DNA from: Pseudeuparius sepicola
Lineage: Eukaryota; Arthropoda; Insecta; Coleoptera; Anthribidae
Assembly: GCA_963920635.1 (NCBI GenBank)
Contig: OY987301.1
Span: forward strand, 56,922,560-56,986,559
DNA: 64,000 bases
Reading direction: 5' to 3'
Position 1 is the stretch's first letter, and each line of letters begins with the position of its first letter. A program made the position numbers and the translations under genes. The notes beneath the pieces are model-generated. The model made no database searches. It had not been told where the DNA came from and saw only the letters and a program-made list of their open reading frames with translations. Positions 10,588 to 19,394 of this stretch are shown piece by piece.

Positions 10588-11793
10588 TTAAACCTGTCGT
10601 ACAGTTTTGGTTAGGGGATTGTAAGCAAACATTTTATCGTGAACAATTAAACAATAAGCGGAGGTTTTATCGGGAATATCTTTGCTTGTTTCAAACTCTA
10701 CCCTCAACACAATTGGTCCCGTTTCAATTGCCTCCTTTTGATACATACAATTGATGTATGTAATTGGAGCCATATCCCTAAATTCCTTTGGCGTGAAGAT
10801 AGGTTCAAGGGAGGTTTCATAATATGATTTTCGGAATGATGAAAACATTTCATAAAGATATGCAAATTTGTTATTATCAAAATCTAAATACAAATCAGAG
10901 TAAGGATATTTGTCAGAGTTCAAAAAGACTCTGATATTTCTGAGATTGCAATGGTCAAATTCACTCATGTTAGCAGAGACGTTCCCTCTTTTGTTTGTTT
11001 GAAAAGCTACAATTACGTGACGTGGTGTTTCCACTTTGGTAGATGTTTTAACTGGCCAATTATGTCTGGTTGTTTTTAAAAGTTCTGGATATTCTATCAG
11101 CTCCCAAGATCTGAACGAAATTAAAAGTTCCTGTCCCTTGTTTATTACTTTTGTGAAATATAGTTCTTTTTCTATATCGACTATAACGTGAGGTACAACC
11201 CACTCCAATTTTGAAATATTTATTCGCGGGACTTCGTTTGCATCTGTACTATAAACTGCATTTTTATCGTCATTTGTCCTAACTAATATTAATTCTTGTC
11301 TAGCATTTAAAAGTATTGTTTTAAAGTCTTCAAAAAAACCCATTAATGTATTTAGAGGAATGCAGACATTGAAGTTACCAAGTGAGTCAACAATTGTTTC
11401 TGATTTCGAAAACCAACCGGCGTTTAGAAGCTTTTTAGTTTCATTTTGGGTGTATGATAAATATCCTTTTAATGTTGACGTTATACCGACATCTCTGACC
11501 GAATCTATGGTGACTCCATTCAATTGGTAGCGAATTTCTTTAAATAAAAAGGCAAGTGCGTTATTTACAAACTGTAGTTTTGTAGAAACCTTATCATTCT
11601 GATCTTTTAAGCTACCTTCGATATACAAAAAGCTTTCACATGGTAAAGTCTACTTTCCGATTTCTTGAATAGATATGATAATTTCATCGTTGTACTCAAA
11701 CTTTTTTGATGATTGGGAGTCGTAGGTATGAAACTCTTTTCTCCAAATAGAATTATCAATCAGCGGGCTTTTGTTAACATCCAAATATTCCAT
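10588..11793 (-). pseudogene. Major capsid protein (double jelly roll), one premature stop
   Basis: Builds the hexon-like capsomers of the predicted virion. The long downstream frame (346 codons) holds family features such as YIEGSLKD, the GYLSYTQNE region, FLNSDKYPYSDLYLDFD and a C-terminus with GPIVLRVEFET. Reading upstream, the same frame continues to an ATG at 11793 but meets a TAG at 11650-11652 (codon 48), where the family normally has an aromatic residue before TLP. Full length would be about 400 codons, as expected for Polinton capsid proteins. The ATG overlaps the stop of the 54-aa gene by one base (TAATG). Confidence 0.85.
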
Positions 11794-11957
11794 TATTTAA
11801 GCACAACAAATCCGAGAGATTTCAAAAAGATTCGATTTTTGCTTGTTAGTCGTTTGGCAGCAGCTTTTGCACTGAGTCGTTTTATTTTATACTTTTTCTT
11901 ATAAACCTTCTTATAAACTTCCTCATTAGTGAAAAGTCTATTATATCTGAGAACCAT
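11793..11957 (-). CDS. Small basic protein, 54 aa
   Basis: An intact, very basic frame: MVLRYNRLFTNEEVYKK, then lysine-rich, ending FLKSLGFVVLK. Its first 17 bases overlap the end of the penton gene in another frame and its stop overlaps the capsid ATG. I recall small basic proteins of this shape, ending LKSLG, between penton and capsid genes in insect Polintons. A DNA-condensing or capsid-core role analogous to adenovirus core peptides is plausible but inferred. Confidence 0.65.
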   Translation of the reverse strand: MVLRYNRLFTNEEVYKKVYKKKYKIKRLSAKAAAKRLTSKNRIFLKSLGFVVLK

Positions 11958-12633
11958 TATTCGGAATTTTTTTCACGTGCAGTCTTACCGTGACCGTCTC
12001 TCCACTGAAATTAACTAAATCTCCGTCTTGATCTAATATTTGAACAGAAACGTTGTTTATAATTTTTACATGGACCGGAAAGTAAATAATATTCTGAGGT
12101 GATTCTATAATTTTAAAACCAGGTACTACCCTAGGAAAAAACTGATGAACGATATGGACAGGTCTACCATTATAATATGAACCCGCCGCAATGCTACAGT
12201 CTATACATATCTCATTTACTTTAATTATTTCTGCCGGATAATCAGACACATGTATGCCTGGTTCTAAAATACCATTCTTAAAACCTAAAATTTTTCCGAT
12301 TGATCCTTCATAAAATTTAATTGGTTTCCCATTTTCAATAATGGTATGCAGCTTGTTGTTATTAGATGAAATTTTTAAAACAGAATCCACAGTTTCTAAC
12401 TCCCCACGTACCAATTTATTTATGTCGTCTAATTCGTATGCGCCTGACGGTATAGTTATTGTTACATTCCCACACGTAAATTTATTGTTTCTCTCATCGA
12501 TATTAGGTATAGCGTTAAATGTTTCAAAGTTTGTTAATCCGATTACATATTCGTCGTCATCTAGATAAATTGGAGGGTTAAAGTCGGCTGATAACACGTT
12601 TGAAGTTCCCGATAAAACCAATGTGAACGACAT
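11941..12633 (-). CDS. Penton/minor capsid protein (single jelly roll)
   Basis: An intact 230-aa protein for the capsid vertices. It starts MSFTLVLSGTSNVL and has YLDDDEYVIGLTNFETFNAIPNID, a pattern typical of insect Polinton minor capsid proteins, followed by beta-strand-rich sequence ending VTVRLHVKKIPNN. The length fits the family (220-260 aa). A TATAAGGGGG motif stands just before the ATG. The gene lies between protease and capsid on the same strand and overlaps the next ORF by 17 bp. Confidence 0.8.
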   Translation of the reverse strand: MSFTLVLSGTSNVLSADFNPPIYLDDDEYVIGLTNFETFNAIPNIDERNNKFTCGNVTITIPSGAYELDDINKLVRGELETVDSVLKISSNNNKLHTIIENGKPIKFYEGSIGKILGFKNGILEPGIHVSDYPAEIIKVNEICIDCSIAAGSYYNGRPVHIVHQFFPRVVPGFKIIESPQNIIYFPVHVKIINNVSVQILDQDGDLVNFSGETVTVRLHVKKIPNNGSQI

Positions 12634-12638
12634 GTTGA

Positions 12639-12648
12639 CCCCCTTATA
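12639..12648 (-). promoter_or_regulatory. TATAAGGGGG motif at the penton start
   Basis: Minus-strand TATAAGGGGGTCAAC immediately precedes the penton ATG at 12633, closely matching the motif at the BIR gene start (7942-7957). Confidence 0.45.
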
Positions 12649-12679
12649 GTTACAGATAAAATGAAATAACTGTTATATT

Positions 12680-13090
12680 TCAGAAACCCTTATACAGAAA
12701 TTTCAAAACCAAGTGTCCGCAATTCACAGAATCGTATTTTTGAAACTGATTGTAATTATATAATACTTTGTTTGGACTACCATCACTAAAAAAATAATTT
12801 ATGACTTCGAGAGGTGGTCTCAAATTACCATAGCTATCAAAGTATGTTATATTTATCCCTTTTTTGACATATCCAGTCCAGTGGGTTCCTTCTCCTTGAG
12901 AATTATCTAAATTTATAATTCCCGTCTCGTATTTCCTTATTTTTTTGGGTAATTTATCTCTCATAAACACACCTCTAAAATATGGAATATTAAGAACTTC
13001 CACATACTTTTCCAAGTCTAAGTTTGTAAGCGCTCGGTGTGGTAGTCGATTTAGCAGTTTTTTTGATAAGGTTTGAGATATAAACCACAT
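12680..13090 (-). CDS. Adenain-like cysteine protease (virion maturation)
   Basis: Cleaves capsid precursors in the adenovirus/Polinton lineage. The catalytic His is in GEGTHWTGYV (about residue 78), the acidic residue in YFDSYGNLRPP, a Gln/Asn stretch follows, and the nucleophile Cys is in VNCGHLVLKFL near the C-terminus. At 136 aa it is somewhat short; the core ALTNLDLEKYVEVLNIPYFRGVFMR is standard. The ATG at 13090 overlaps the end of the PLA2-like gene by about 40 bp in a different frame. Confidence 0.85.
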   Translation of the reverse strand: MWFISQTLSKKLLNRLPHRALTNLDLEKYVEVLNIPYFRGVFMRDKLPKKIRKYETGIINLDNSQGEGTHWTGYVKKGINITYFDSYGNLRPPLEVINYFFSDGSPNKVLYNYNQFQKYDSVNCGHLVLKFLYKGF

Positions 13091-13829
13091 CCTTTTTGTA
13101 TGGTTTCAAATATAGACCCTTTCCCAAAGATACTTGCTCCATGACTTTATTATGTCTCTTTCGCTCTTCCAATTTATCCCTAGCAGCTTTAGCATCATTA
13201 ACCGCTTTTGCTATTCCAGCTGCTCCTCCACCCAAGGCTCCTAGAGCTGATAGACCCGCAAACAAAGGAATTAGGGGCAATAACCCACCCACCTTTGGCA
13301 CTTTAATTATACGATTTCTGGGTTGTTGTATTTTTTTTCGTTTTAAAACAGAAATTGCAGATTTAACAGCTTTTTGTAAATTTGCATGTTTAGAACCAAT
13401 AATTGCATTTCTAGCAGTTTTTATAGCATTGTTAAACGATATACCCCTCCCACTGGATTTTCCTCTTTTGCTTTTCTTTTTACTACGTTTTTTTAAACCC
13501 ATTCCTAAAGCCCGCTTGGCTTTCATTGCTGTCGTTACACCTAAAGCTGCTATTCTTTCACCAATTTTTGAATTAGGAGCTCGAACCCGCTTTCTGGCCT
13601 CTTGTTCCAATATTTTATCAGCTATATGCCGATTTTCTAAATCACTAAACCTGGAATATGCAATATCGTGTTTCTTGCACGAATTATCCAAAGGATTAAT
13701 ACCCTGATCTCCTCTAGCTAATCGCTCACGTAGTTTTGTTCCAGGTCCACAAAAATTATACGATGGTATATGTAATTCAATCGGTAACTTATTAATAAAT
13801 TTATTAAAGAGTCCTGAACCTTTCTTCAT
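13051..13829 (-). pseudogene. Phospholipase A2-like/pVI-like protein with late frameshift
   Basis: Residues just after the start hold a parvovirus-VP1-type PLA2 domain: the calcium loop YNFCGPGT and the catalytic pair in CKKHDIAY. Such domains breach endosomal membranes during entry. The rest is strongly basic, then a small-residue hydrophobic helix (LSALGALGGGAAGIAKAV) as in adenovirus pVI/core proteins, then two GLYLKPY repeats near the C-terminus. The second repeat is in a shifted frame: one base is missing from an A run at about 13095-13100, so the frame as read runs on past it. I chose the ATG at 13829 because a TATA-like box lies 26 bp upstream; an upstream ATG at 13916 is also in frame. 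Confidence 0.75.
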
Positions 13830-13854
13830 GGATGACTTTAGATAACTAAATCTC

Positions 13855-13864
13855 TTTTTATATA
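13855..13864 (-). promoter_or_regulatory. TATA-like box for PLA2-like gene
   Basis: TATATAAAAA on the minus strand, 26-35 bp upstream of the ATG at 13829. Confidence 0.45.
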
Positions 13865-13945
13865 CAAGCATTGTTATATATACTACTTTCACTGCTTTAA
13901 ATATTAATGAGTTCATTACTCTTGGTTAGTATAGAATAGGATACG

Positions 13946-14629
13946 ATGAAGGTCGTTAAACAAAATTTCTCTCTGCCTATAAGAAGTCATGATATGGAAA
14001 CAGAAATTTTCCGTAAACATGCTGATTTATTTCCCGGTGATTGTAAAAGGGCTTTGATTGTAGGACCCTCGGGATGTGGAAAAACTAATGTTGTTTTTAG
14101 CCTTTTGACCGAATCGCATGGATTAAGGTTTGAAAACGTCTATATATGCTCAAAATCCTTAAATCAACCTAAATATCAATACCTACGCCAGCTTTTTGAA
14201 CCTATTAAGGAAATTGGATATTTCGAATGCGAAAATGAGGGTGATATAATACCACCCTGTGATATAAGACCAAACTCTGTTATTATATTTGACGATATGG
14301 TGTGTTGCAATCAGACCGCTATCAGAGAATATTTCTGTTTTGGACGCCATAAATCGACCGATTGTTTTTATTTATGTCAAACTTATTCCTCAATTCCAAA
14401 ACAATTAATACGGGATAACTCAAACTTATTAATTATATTCCAACAAGACAGCACAAATTTAAAACACATATATGATGATCACGTGAACGTGGATATGACC
14501 TTTCAACAGTTTAAAGATATATGTTCCTTTTGTTGGTTAGAGAAATTTGGATTTTTAGTTATAGATAAAGATAGTTCTTTAAATAACGGTAGATACAGAA
14601 AGCATTTTGATCAGTCTATTGTACTATAA
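13946..14629 (+). CDS. Genome-packaging ATPase (FtsK/HerA, A32-like)
   Basis: Intact 227 aa. Walker A is GPSGCGKT (about residues 38-45), Walker B VIIFDDM (about 112-118), and a Gln sensor is in FYLCQTYSSIP. These match Polinton/adeno-like packaging ATPases that pump DNA into capsids. It is transcribed divergently from the PLA2-like gene, with about 115 bp between the two ATGs, so the two share one promoter region. Confidence 0.92.
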   Translation: MKVVKQNFSLPIRSHDMETEIFRKHADLFPGDCKRALIVGPSGCGKTNVVFSLLTESHGLRFENVYICSKSLNQPKYQYLRQLFEPIKEIGYFECENEGDIIPPCDIRPNSVIIFDDMVCCNQTAIREYFCFGRHKSTDCFYLCQTYSSIPKQLIRDNSNLLIIFQQDSTNLKHIYDDHVNVDMTFQQFKDICSFCWLEKFGFLVIDKDSSLNNGRYRKHFDQSIVL

Positions 14630-14638
14630 ATATATATA
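14622..14638 (+). promoter_or_regulatory. TATA-like tract before DUF8207-type gene
   Basis: CTATAAATATATATAA overlaps the ATPase stop codon and lies about 40-55 bp before the ATG at 14679. Confidence 0.35.
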
Positions 14639-14678
14639 ATCTAGAAACTACATTTTAGTTTATTTACATTCTTTGAAG

Positions 14679-15833
14679 ATGAATGAACAACTAACTAAGG
14701 AATTAATAAAAGCTAGAAAAATTGTTAAACAAAAATATCGATCCTTAAGATTGGATAAATCTAAAACGCAAAGACGTCTAGAAGAAGAATATAAACCAAT
14801 AACCCAACCGTTGGAAAAACTTCTGTCGAATATAAAACCAGAGGTCAAAACTGAAGGTTCGGAGCAAGAGAAAATTCCCAAAGATATTAAATATAGTTAT
14901 GGTAAAATTGCTGCTTCCTCGCCGCGATCATCGATATATGCTCACAAGCCTTTACCACCATTATTACCTTTTGGAGGACTCACGTTTTTAGAAGATAGTT
15001 TTGTTCCTGAACAAGGAGACCCCTTTGAATCAACTAGTCAAGATACCGTTACTGATAAGACGATTAATGATGCTGTTGAACAAAGCCGACAATATTTGGA
15101 GGATTTATCGAGGCAACCTGGTTACCAATTATGGTTGGAAGAATTTAATCCTCTACCACGAACCTACATTGATGGACAGACACGAGGAACCTCTACAGAT
15201 TACGATTACGTATATGGTATAAAACATGATATACCCACAGGAAAATTTTCGATAGGAAACACTTTAGTTGATTTTATTGGAAAAGATATTCAAATATTTA
15301 GAAAAAATACACTTCAACCTGATATGAAACGATTGTATGAAGGTACACCTGGACTGTACGAGTTATTGTTTAAACAAAACCCTCTAGGGTATACAAATTC
15401 AGACTTGGACAATTACATGGATATTTTAGATAAAACTTCGGCATATAGGCGAAACAATGATCTTGCCGAACAAGTACAGGGTTCTTTAAATTCCAAATAT
15501 GTAACAATTGTGCGACCATGGCTTGTTCAAAAGAATATTTTAAAAAATGAAGTATTACGAACATTAGTAGAACCATCTGTGCTCAGAGAAAGATCAATGT
15601 CAGTTAGTTCACTGCCGCGACCAACTACAAGATCGGTTACACGATCAAAGAAAGGAGGAGGCATGATGAGTCTGTCTAACAAAAAGTTAGATTACGTATA
15701 TTATAATGATCCCAATGAAATTGTCGAAAGACTAAAATTACTTCTGGCATCTCAAATCGCTGGTAATACTGGTCACCACAACGAAATGATGTCTATCGTC
15801 GAGGAACTGCGGGAAGCAAAAATTATTCAGTAG
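14679..15833 (+). CDS. DUF8207-like Polinton protein
   Basis: Intact, about 384 aa. The N-terminal 100 residues are charged and helical (KARKIVKQKYRSLRLDKSK), possibly a coiled coil. The conserved core covers YVYGIKHD, FSIGNTLVDFIGKDIQIF, YEGTPGLYELLF and LDNYMDILDKTSAYR. I recall the GTPGLYELLF pattern from proteins annotated DUF8207 in invertebrate Polinton-like elements. Function is unknown. It sits between ATPase and integrase, so a morphogenesis role is likely but unproven. The ATG at 14679 is the first in frame. Confidence 0.7.
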   Translation: MNEQLTKELIKARKIVKQKYRSLRLDKSKTQRRLEEEYKPITQPLEKLLSNIKPEVKTEGSEQEKIPKDIKYSYGKIAASSPRSSIYAHKPLPPLLPFGGLTFLEDSFVPEQGDPFESTSQDTVTDKTINDAVEQSRQYLEDLSRQPGYQLWLEEFNPLPRTYIDGQTRGTSTDYDYVYGIKHDIPTGKFSIGNTLVDFIGKDIQIFRKNTLQPDMKRLYEGTPGLYELLFKQNPLGYTNSDLDNYMDILDKTSAYRRNNDLAEQVQGSLNSKYVTIVRPWLVQKNILKNEVLRTLVEPSVLRERSMSVSSLPRPTTRSVTRSKKGGGMMSLSNKKLDYVYYNDPNEIVERLKLLLASQIAGNTGHHNEMMSIVEELREAKIIQ

Positions 15834-15843
15834 TATATAAATA
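15834..15843 (+). promoter_or_regulatory. TATA-like box for 133-aa gene
   Basis: TATATAAATA begins just after the upstream stop and lies about 48 bp before the ATG at 15891. Confidence 0.4.
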
Positions 15844-15890
15844 TACAGATTTATCAAGGAATAGGTTAGTATGTTCATGGCATTTAGGAC

Positions 15891-16292
15891 ATGACAATTG
15901 ATAAATTTGGTTCACATATATTTAAAAAGACTAATCAGTCTTTATCAGCTCAAGACAATAAACTATATAATATAGTAGAAATAAAAAACGTAGAGCTTTA
16001 TTATAATTTAGTGTTCCCATTTATTGGAACATTAAACAAAACTACTGGAAAATATCATTTGCTGCAGGATCAAAGAGAAACTTATTCATGTCCACTAACT
16101 GAATGTGAAATAGTTCGTGCCGAGTTCCCTTCCTCTGTTGTTTTGTTAATAAATGATAATGAAATCCTAACTCCCATTGGTATTCGTTTAATGAAAAATG
16201 ATAAAATTGCTTTTAAGAAAGCTCAGACTGGAACTTTAAGTAACTTTTACGGTGAATTATTGGTGAAGTGTCCTGTAGAACAAGGAGATTAA
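15891..16292 (+). CDS. Small conserved-context Polinton protein, 133 aa
   Basis: Intact frame, no recognised domain. It is rich in predicted beta strands (YYNLVFPFIGTL, SSVVLLIND, NFYGELLVKCP), with two cysteines (CPLTEC), and looks like a compact globular beta protein. It ends four bases before the integrase ATG, so the two are probably on one transcript. A small virion or vertex protein would be a guess. Confidence 0.6.
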   Translation: MTIDKFGSHIFKKTNQSLSAQDNKLYNIVEIKNVELYYNLVFPFIGTLNKTTGKYHLLQDQRETYSCPLTECEIVRAEFPSSVVLLINDNEILTPIGIRLMKNDKIAFKKAQTGTLSNFYGELLVKCPVEQGD

Positions 16293-16296
16293 AAAT

Positions 16297-17241
16297 ATGA
16301 GTAAAATAATTACGGATGCAAAAAGACAAGTCGTTGAAGAACTTCATAAACCTGCAAGGAGAAACTATCGAAGACGCAGAGTAATTGTTAAAAGTCTCAA
16401 CGATCTTTGGCAAGCGGATCTAGTTGAAATGCTTCCTTATGCTCGCTTTAATAAAGGGTACCGCTATATTTTAGTTGTAATCAATGTGTTTTCTAAATTT
16501 GTGTGGGCACAACCTGTTAAGACAAAAAGTGCAAAAGATGTTACTACTGCTATGAAACTAATATTGCTTAAAGTAAAAATACCTCCCTACAATCTCCAGA
16601 CAGACATGGGGAAAGAATTTTACAACAAAGATTTTCACAAATTAATGCAAGATTTTAATATCAATCATTATAGTTCTTTTTTAAACTTGAAAGCTAGTGT
16701 CGTAGAGCGGGTTAATCGTACTTTAAAAAATGCTATGTGGAAACAGTTTAGTTTGCAAGGTAATTATAAGTGGTTACATCTTTTGCAAGATATTGTTAAC
16801 AAATACAATAATACGAAACATCACACTACATCATTTAAACCGAAAGATGTAACCGTTAACAATGAGAAACAAATTTTGGAAGCTGTATATACGTACCCAA
16901 AAACTTTTAACCTTAGGACAATTAAATATTCACTTGGTGATTTTGTTCGCATTAGTAAGCATAGGGAAGTTTTTTCAAAAGGGTATACACCAAACTGGTC
17001 AAATGAAATATTTAAAATTAAAAAAGTTAATATTACCAATCCTCATACATATGTATTAGAAGATGAAAAGGGAAATGAAATAAAAGGCGGTTTCTATGGA
17101 GAAGAACTTCAGAAAGCGAAGTATGGTGACATCTATTTAATTGAAAAAGTCCTTAGAAAGAAAGGAGACAAAATATATGTTAAGTGGTTAGGTATGGATA
17201 AGAGACACAATACTTGGATTGATAAAAATCAATTATCTTAA
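16297..17241 (+). CDS. Retroviral-type integrase with chromodomain
   Basis: Intact 314 aa; inserts the element into host DNA. The DDE triad is in WQADLVEM, LQTDMGKEF and ASVVERVNR. The C-terminus carries an SH3-like segment (LGDFVRISKHREVF) and a chromodomain (YLIEKVLRKKGDKIYVKWLG...TWID), which in other elements reads methylated histones. It is one of the best preserved genes of the element. Confidence 0.93.
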   Translation: MSKIITDAKRQVVEELHKPARRNYRRRRVIVKSLNDLWQADLVEMLPYARFNKGYRYILVVINVFSKFVWAQPVKTKSAKDVTTAMKLILLKVKIPPYNLQTDMGKEFYNKDFHKLMQDFNINHYSSFLNLKASVVERVNRTLKNAMWKQFSLQGNYKWLHLLQDIVNKYNNTKHHTTSFKPKDVTVNNEKQILEAVYTYPKTFNLRTIKYSLGDFVRISKHREVFSKGYTPNWSNEIFKIKKVNITNPHTYVLEDEKGNEIKGGFYGEELQKAKYGDIYLIEKVLRKKGDKIYVKWLGMDKRHNTWIDKNQLS

Positions 17242-17323
17242 TTCATGTAATTTTAATGTAAGCCGTTACTTATGTGTATTTTAATTATTGAAATAAAACA
17301 ACTTAAAACTAATTTATGTATGT

Positions 17324-17767
17324 TTATTTTACTTCTTTTTCTACATCTGAACAATTAGTTTCTTCACTACCTTCACAAACAGAACAGTTACACTCATCAT
17401 CACTGCAGTCACCATCATCGTAGTAAATTCGAATAATTGTATTAATATCTAAGATACTAACGACATCTTCCAAAGGAATGTATTTTTTCAAGTCTGACAA
17501 GAAACTTTCTAACTTCAACGATTTCAGCCCCATCACAAAATTTTTCACATTGTTGTCCTCTAAAAATTTTTCACACAAATCAACTGCACTTTGGAACTTT
17601 TCTGAACGTGCGCGACAATCTTCTTCAGACAAAATTCGACCCATTCCATATACAGCTTCATGGTCGGCTTCAAATTCCAAATTCGAAAAATGTCTTCTTA
17701 ACCTCTCAACAGCACTATTCAAGTCGTGAGCTTCTGGTAACGCAGCTTCGGCATATGCAAACCACAT
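17324..17767 (-). CDS. Acidic 147-aa protein, unknown
   Basis: Intact minus-strand frame converging on the integrase. The first 100 residues are helical. The last 35 are very acidic with clustered cysteines (DCSDDECNCSVCEG), possibly metal-binding. I recognise no family. It is the rightmost candidate gene of the Polinton; it could be a cargo gene or belong to flanking DNA. Confidence 0.5.
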   Translation of the reverse strand: MWFAYAEAALPEAHDLNSAVERLRRHFSNLEFEADHEAVYGMGRILSEEDCRARSEKFQSAVDLCEKFLEDNNVKNFVMGLKSLKLESFLSDLKKYIPLEDVVSILDINTIIRIYYDDGDCSDDECNCSVCEGSEETNCSDVEKEVK

Positions 17768-18689
17768 GTTAACATTCGCAAATTACTAGGTTAAACCAGT
17801 CAAGTGATTTTGTAAATTTGATGTAGAAGATGGAGATCCTCAGCTTTTAAACTTAAAATTCAACGATGTGGGTGGATCTCAAGTTGGGTGGGAGACCTAT
17901 CTTTTCTATTGTGGTGGGGATTTGTGAACTTTGGTTGGTCGCAGTGGTGGGGGGCTACCAATTCTAAAGTGGTGGGGATTTGGGGGCTGGCACTAGGGGG
18001 CGGGGTTAGATGGAAAAAATATTACCCCCACCCGGAAGGATCGAAGGATCAGTCGCAGTCCCCTCTTATTTACTCTACTATTCTCACTTAACAACGACCA
18101 GTAGACAGAAGGTTGCATTAAGGGCACAACAAGTGTAAAAATATGTCGACCAGTGTAGACAGTTTACTGTATTTTAAACATTCGACAATGGGAAACTTGC
18201 ACAAAAATTAAATTTGAAAAATATTACTCAATTTATTGTCATTAAATTAACCACAGTTCACAAAAAACTATTTTTTATATTTATGTAATAAATGTAAGCA
18301 ATTGACCGCATAATTAACTGCATAAATCAAATCGTTCTTGTAACGCGCCGTCCTTGATTGTAACGTCAATTTTTTTTGTAGTTTTGCGATAGGAGAGGAA
18401 AACCTTTTATAGGCACCACGCGACCGACCCGCGTGGTAGTGTGGGACTCTCCCCGAAACGGGGCAGACCCACTAAAAACCTCGCCTATTTTGGGGTATAG
18501 TTAAGGGCGTAGATACGGGGGGGGGGTAGAGGGGGTAACTACCCCCCCCCCCCCCAAGAACAAAATAAAGAACCTTAACCACTGGGCTATTACCACGACA
18601 CGTCTATAATAGAAAATAAAAAAAAATTATTCTATTATTAATTTTTATAATGAACCCTGTAAAAAAAAACTAAAGTAAAGCAAAGAAAG
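17768..18689. other. Non-coding, G-rich then hairpin-rich block
   Basis: GTGGTGGGGATTTG occurs twice (17911, 17971). At 18415-18560 lie GC-rich hairpins (CCCCGAAACGGGG and CCACGCG...CGCGTGG), then GGGCGTAGATA followed by a G run and a C run. A similar AAGGGCGTAGATA string next to a G-rich stretch occurs inverted at about 22648. No gene seen. The right end of the Polinton must lie in here. Confidence 0.4.
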
Positions 18690-18989
18690 TCTGCCAAATT
18701 CGGCTTCTGAAACATTACCTTTGTATGATCCTGATCCTAATATATATCCAAAAATATATGAACTTTTGAAAATTCTGTGTACACTGCCTGTAAGTATGTT
18801 GCCTCGGCCGAAAGAAGTTTTTCATCTTTAAAAAGACTCAAATCTTGGTTGAGGTCCACTATGGGACAGGAGAGGCTTGTAGGGTTGGCGCTTTTACATA
18901 ATATTCACAGGGATATACCTTGCCCTAAAGCGGTGCTAAACAGATTTGCCAATAACAGTAACAAAAGGATTTTAGATTTAGTTCTATAA
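18690..18989 (+). pseudogene. hAT transposase C-terminal fragment
   Basis: The frame at 18777-18989 reads CxxxSAERSFSSLKRLKSWLRSTMGQERLxGLALLHNIHRDI in pattern, the hAT dimerisation domain near the C-terminus of hAT transposases, ending in a stop. Frame-broken related sequence lies just upstream. Nothing upstream resembles the catalytic domain, so this is a 5'-truncated relic. A mariner-like element starts ten bases after its stop. Confidence 0.75.
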
Positions 18990-19394
18990 AAACTGGTCTA
19001 CAGTGTGACCCATTTGTTTTGGGGTCAGTCTGTAAAAAGTGTATCAATCGTGCGATTTGGCTGATTTTTTTTTTAAATTGTAGAGCTCGATGAACTGCAC
19101 ATTTTGAACAAAAATTGCCTGGTTCGCATAAAATCCAAAGCCTACTATGACCGTTTTTATGAGCAAAATTTTAAGAAACCATATTAGCTTTTTTTTTGGA
19201 TTGAGCACCCCTCGAAATGGGTATGTAAAAAATTTCATCAAAATATTTCAAGTAATAACGATTTTGTAGAAAAATTAAAAATGCAGCCAAGGTACGTCTT
19301 TATTTTCAAAAATTCAAAGTTGGCCATGGAAAATAATTGAATTGTAATAATACAACCTTATGCTTATAAACACAAAACATAAAAACAATTAAAA

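Larger units (their letters stand above)
3156..17767 (+). mobile_element. Polinton/Maverick (polintovirus-like) element
   Basis: This 14.6-kb block carries the Polinton hallmark set: protein-primed family B polymerase, retroviral-type integrase with chromodomain, FtsK/HerA-type packaging ATPase, adenain-like cysteine protease, and double- and single-jelly-roll capsid proteins. Polintons are 15-20 kb self-synthesising transposons related to adenoviruses and virophages. Coordinates span first to last gene only; terminal inverted repeats and a 6-bp target duplication were not found. Most genes are open, with four or five lesions in total, so this is a relatively recent but probably inactive copy. 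Confidence 0.95.

Noticed and set aside
13096..13707. Long open frame on the plus strand opposite the PLA2-like gene
   Set aside because: It is the antisense shadow of a basic, low-complexity coding region; the minus frame carries recognisable domains and conserved order, the plus frame none.
17768..18400. Terminal inverted repeat of the Polinton
   Set aside because: I compared this stretch with 2773-3155 by eye and found no inverted match, so no ends are claimed.
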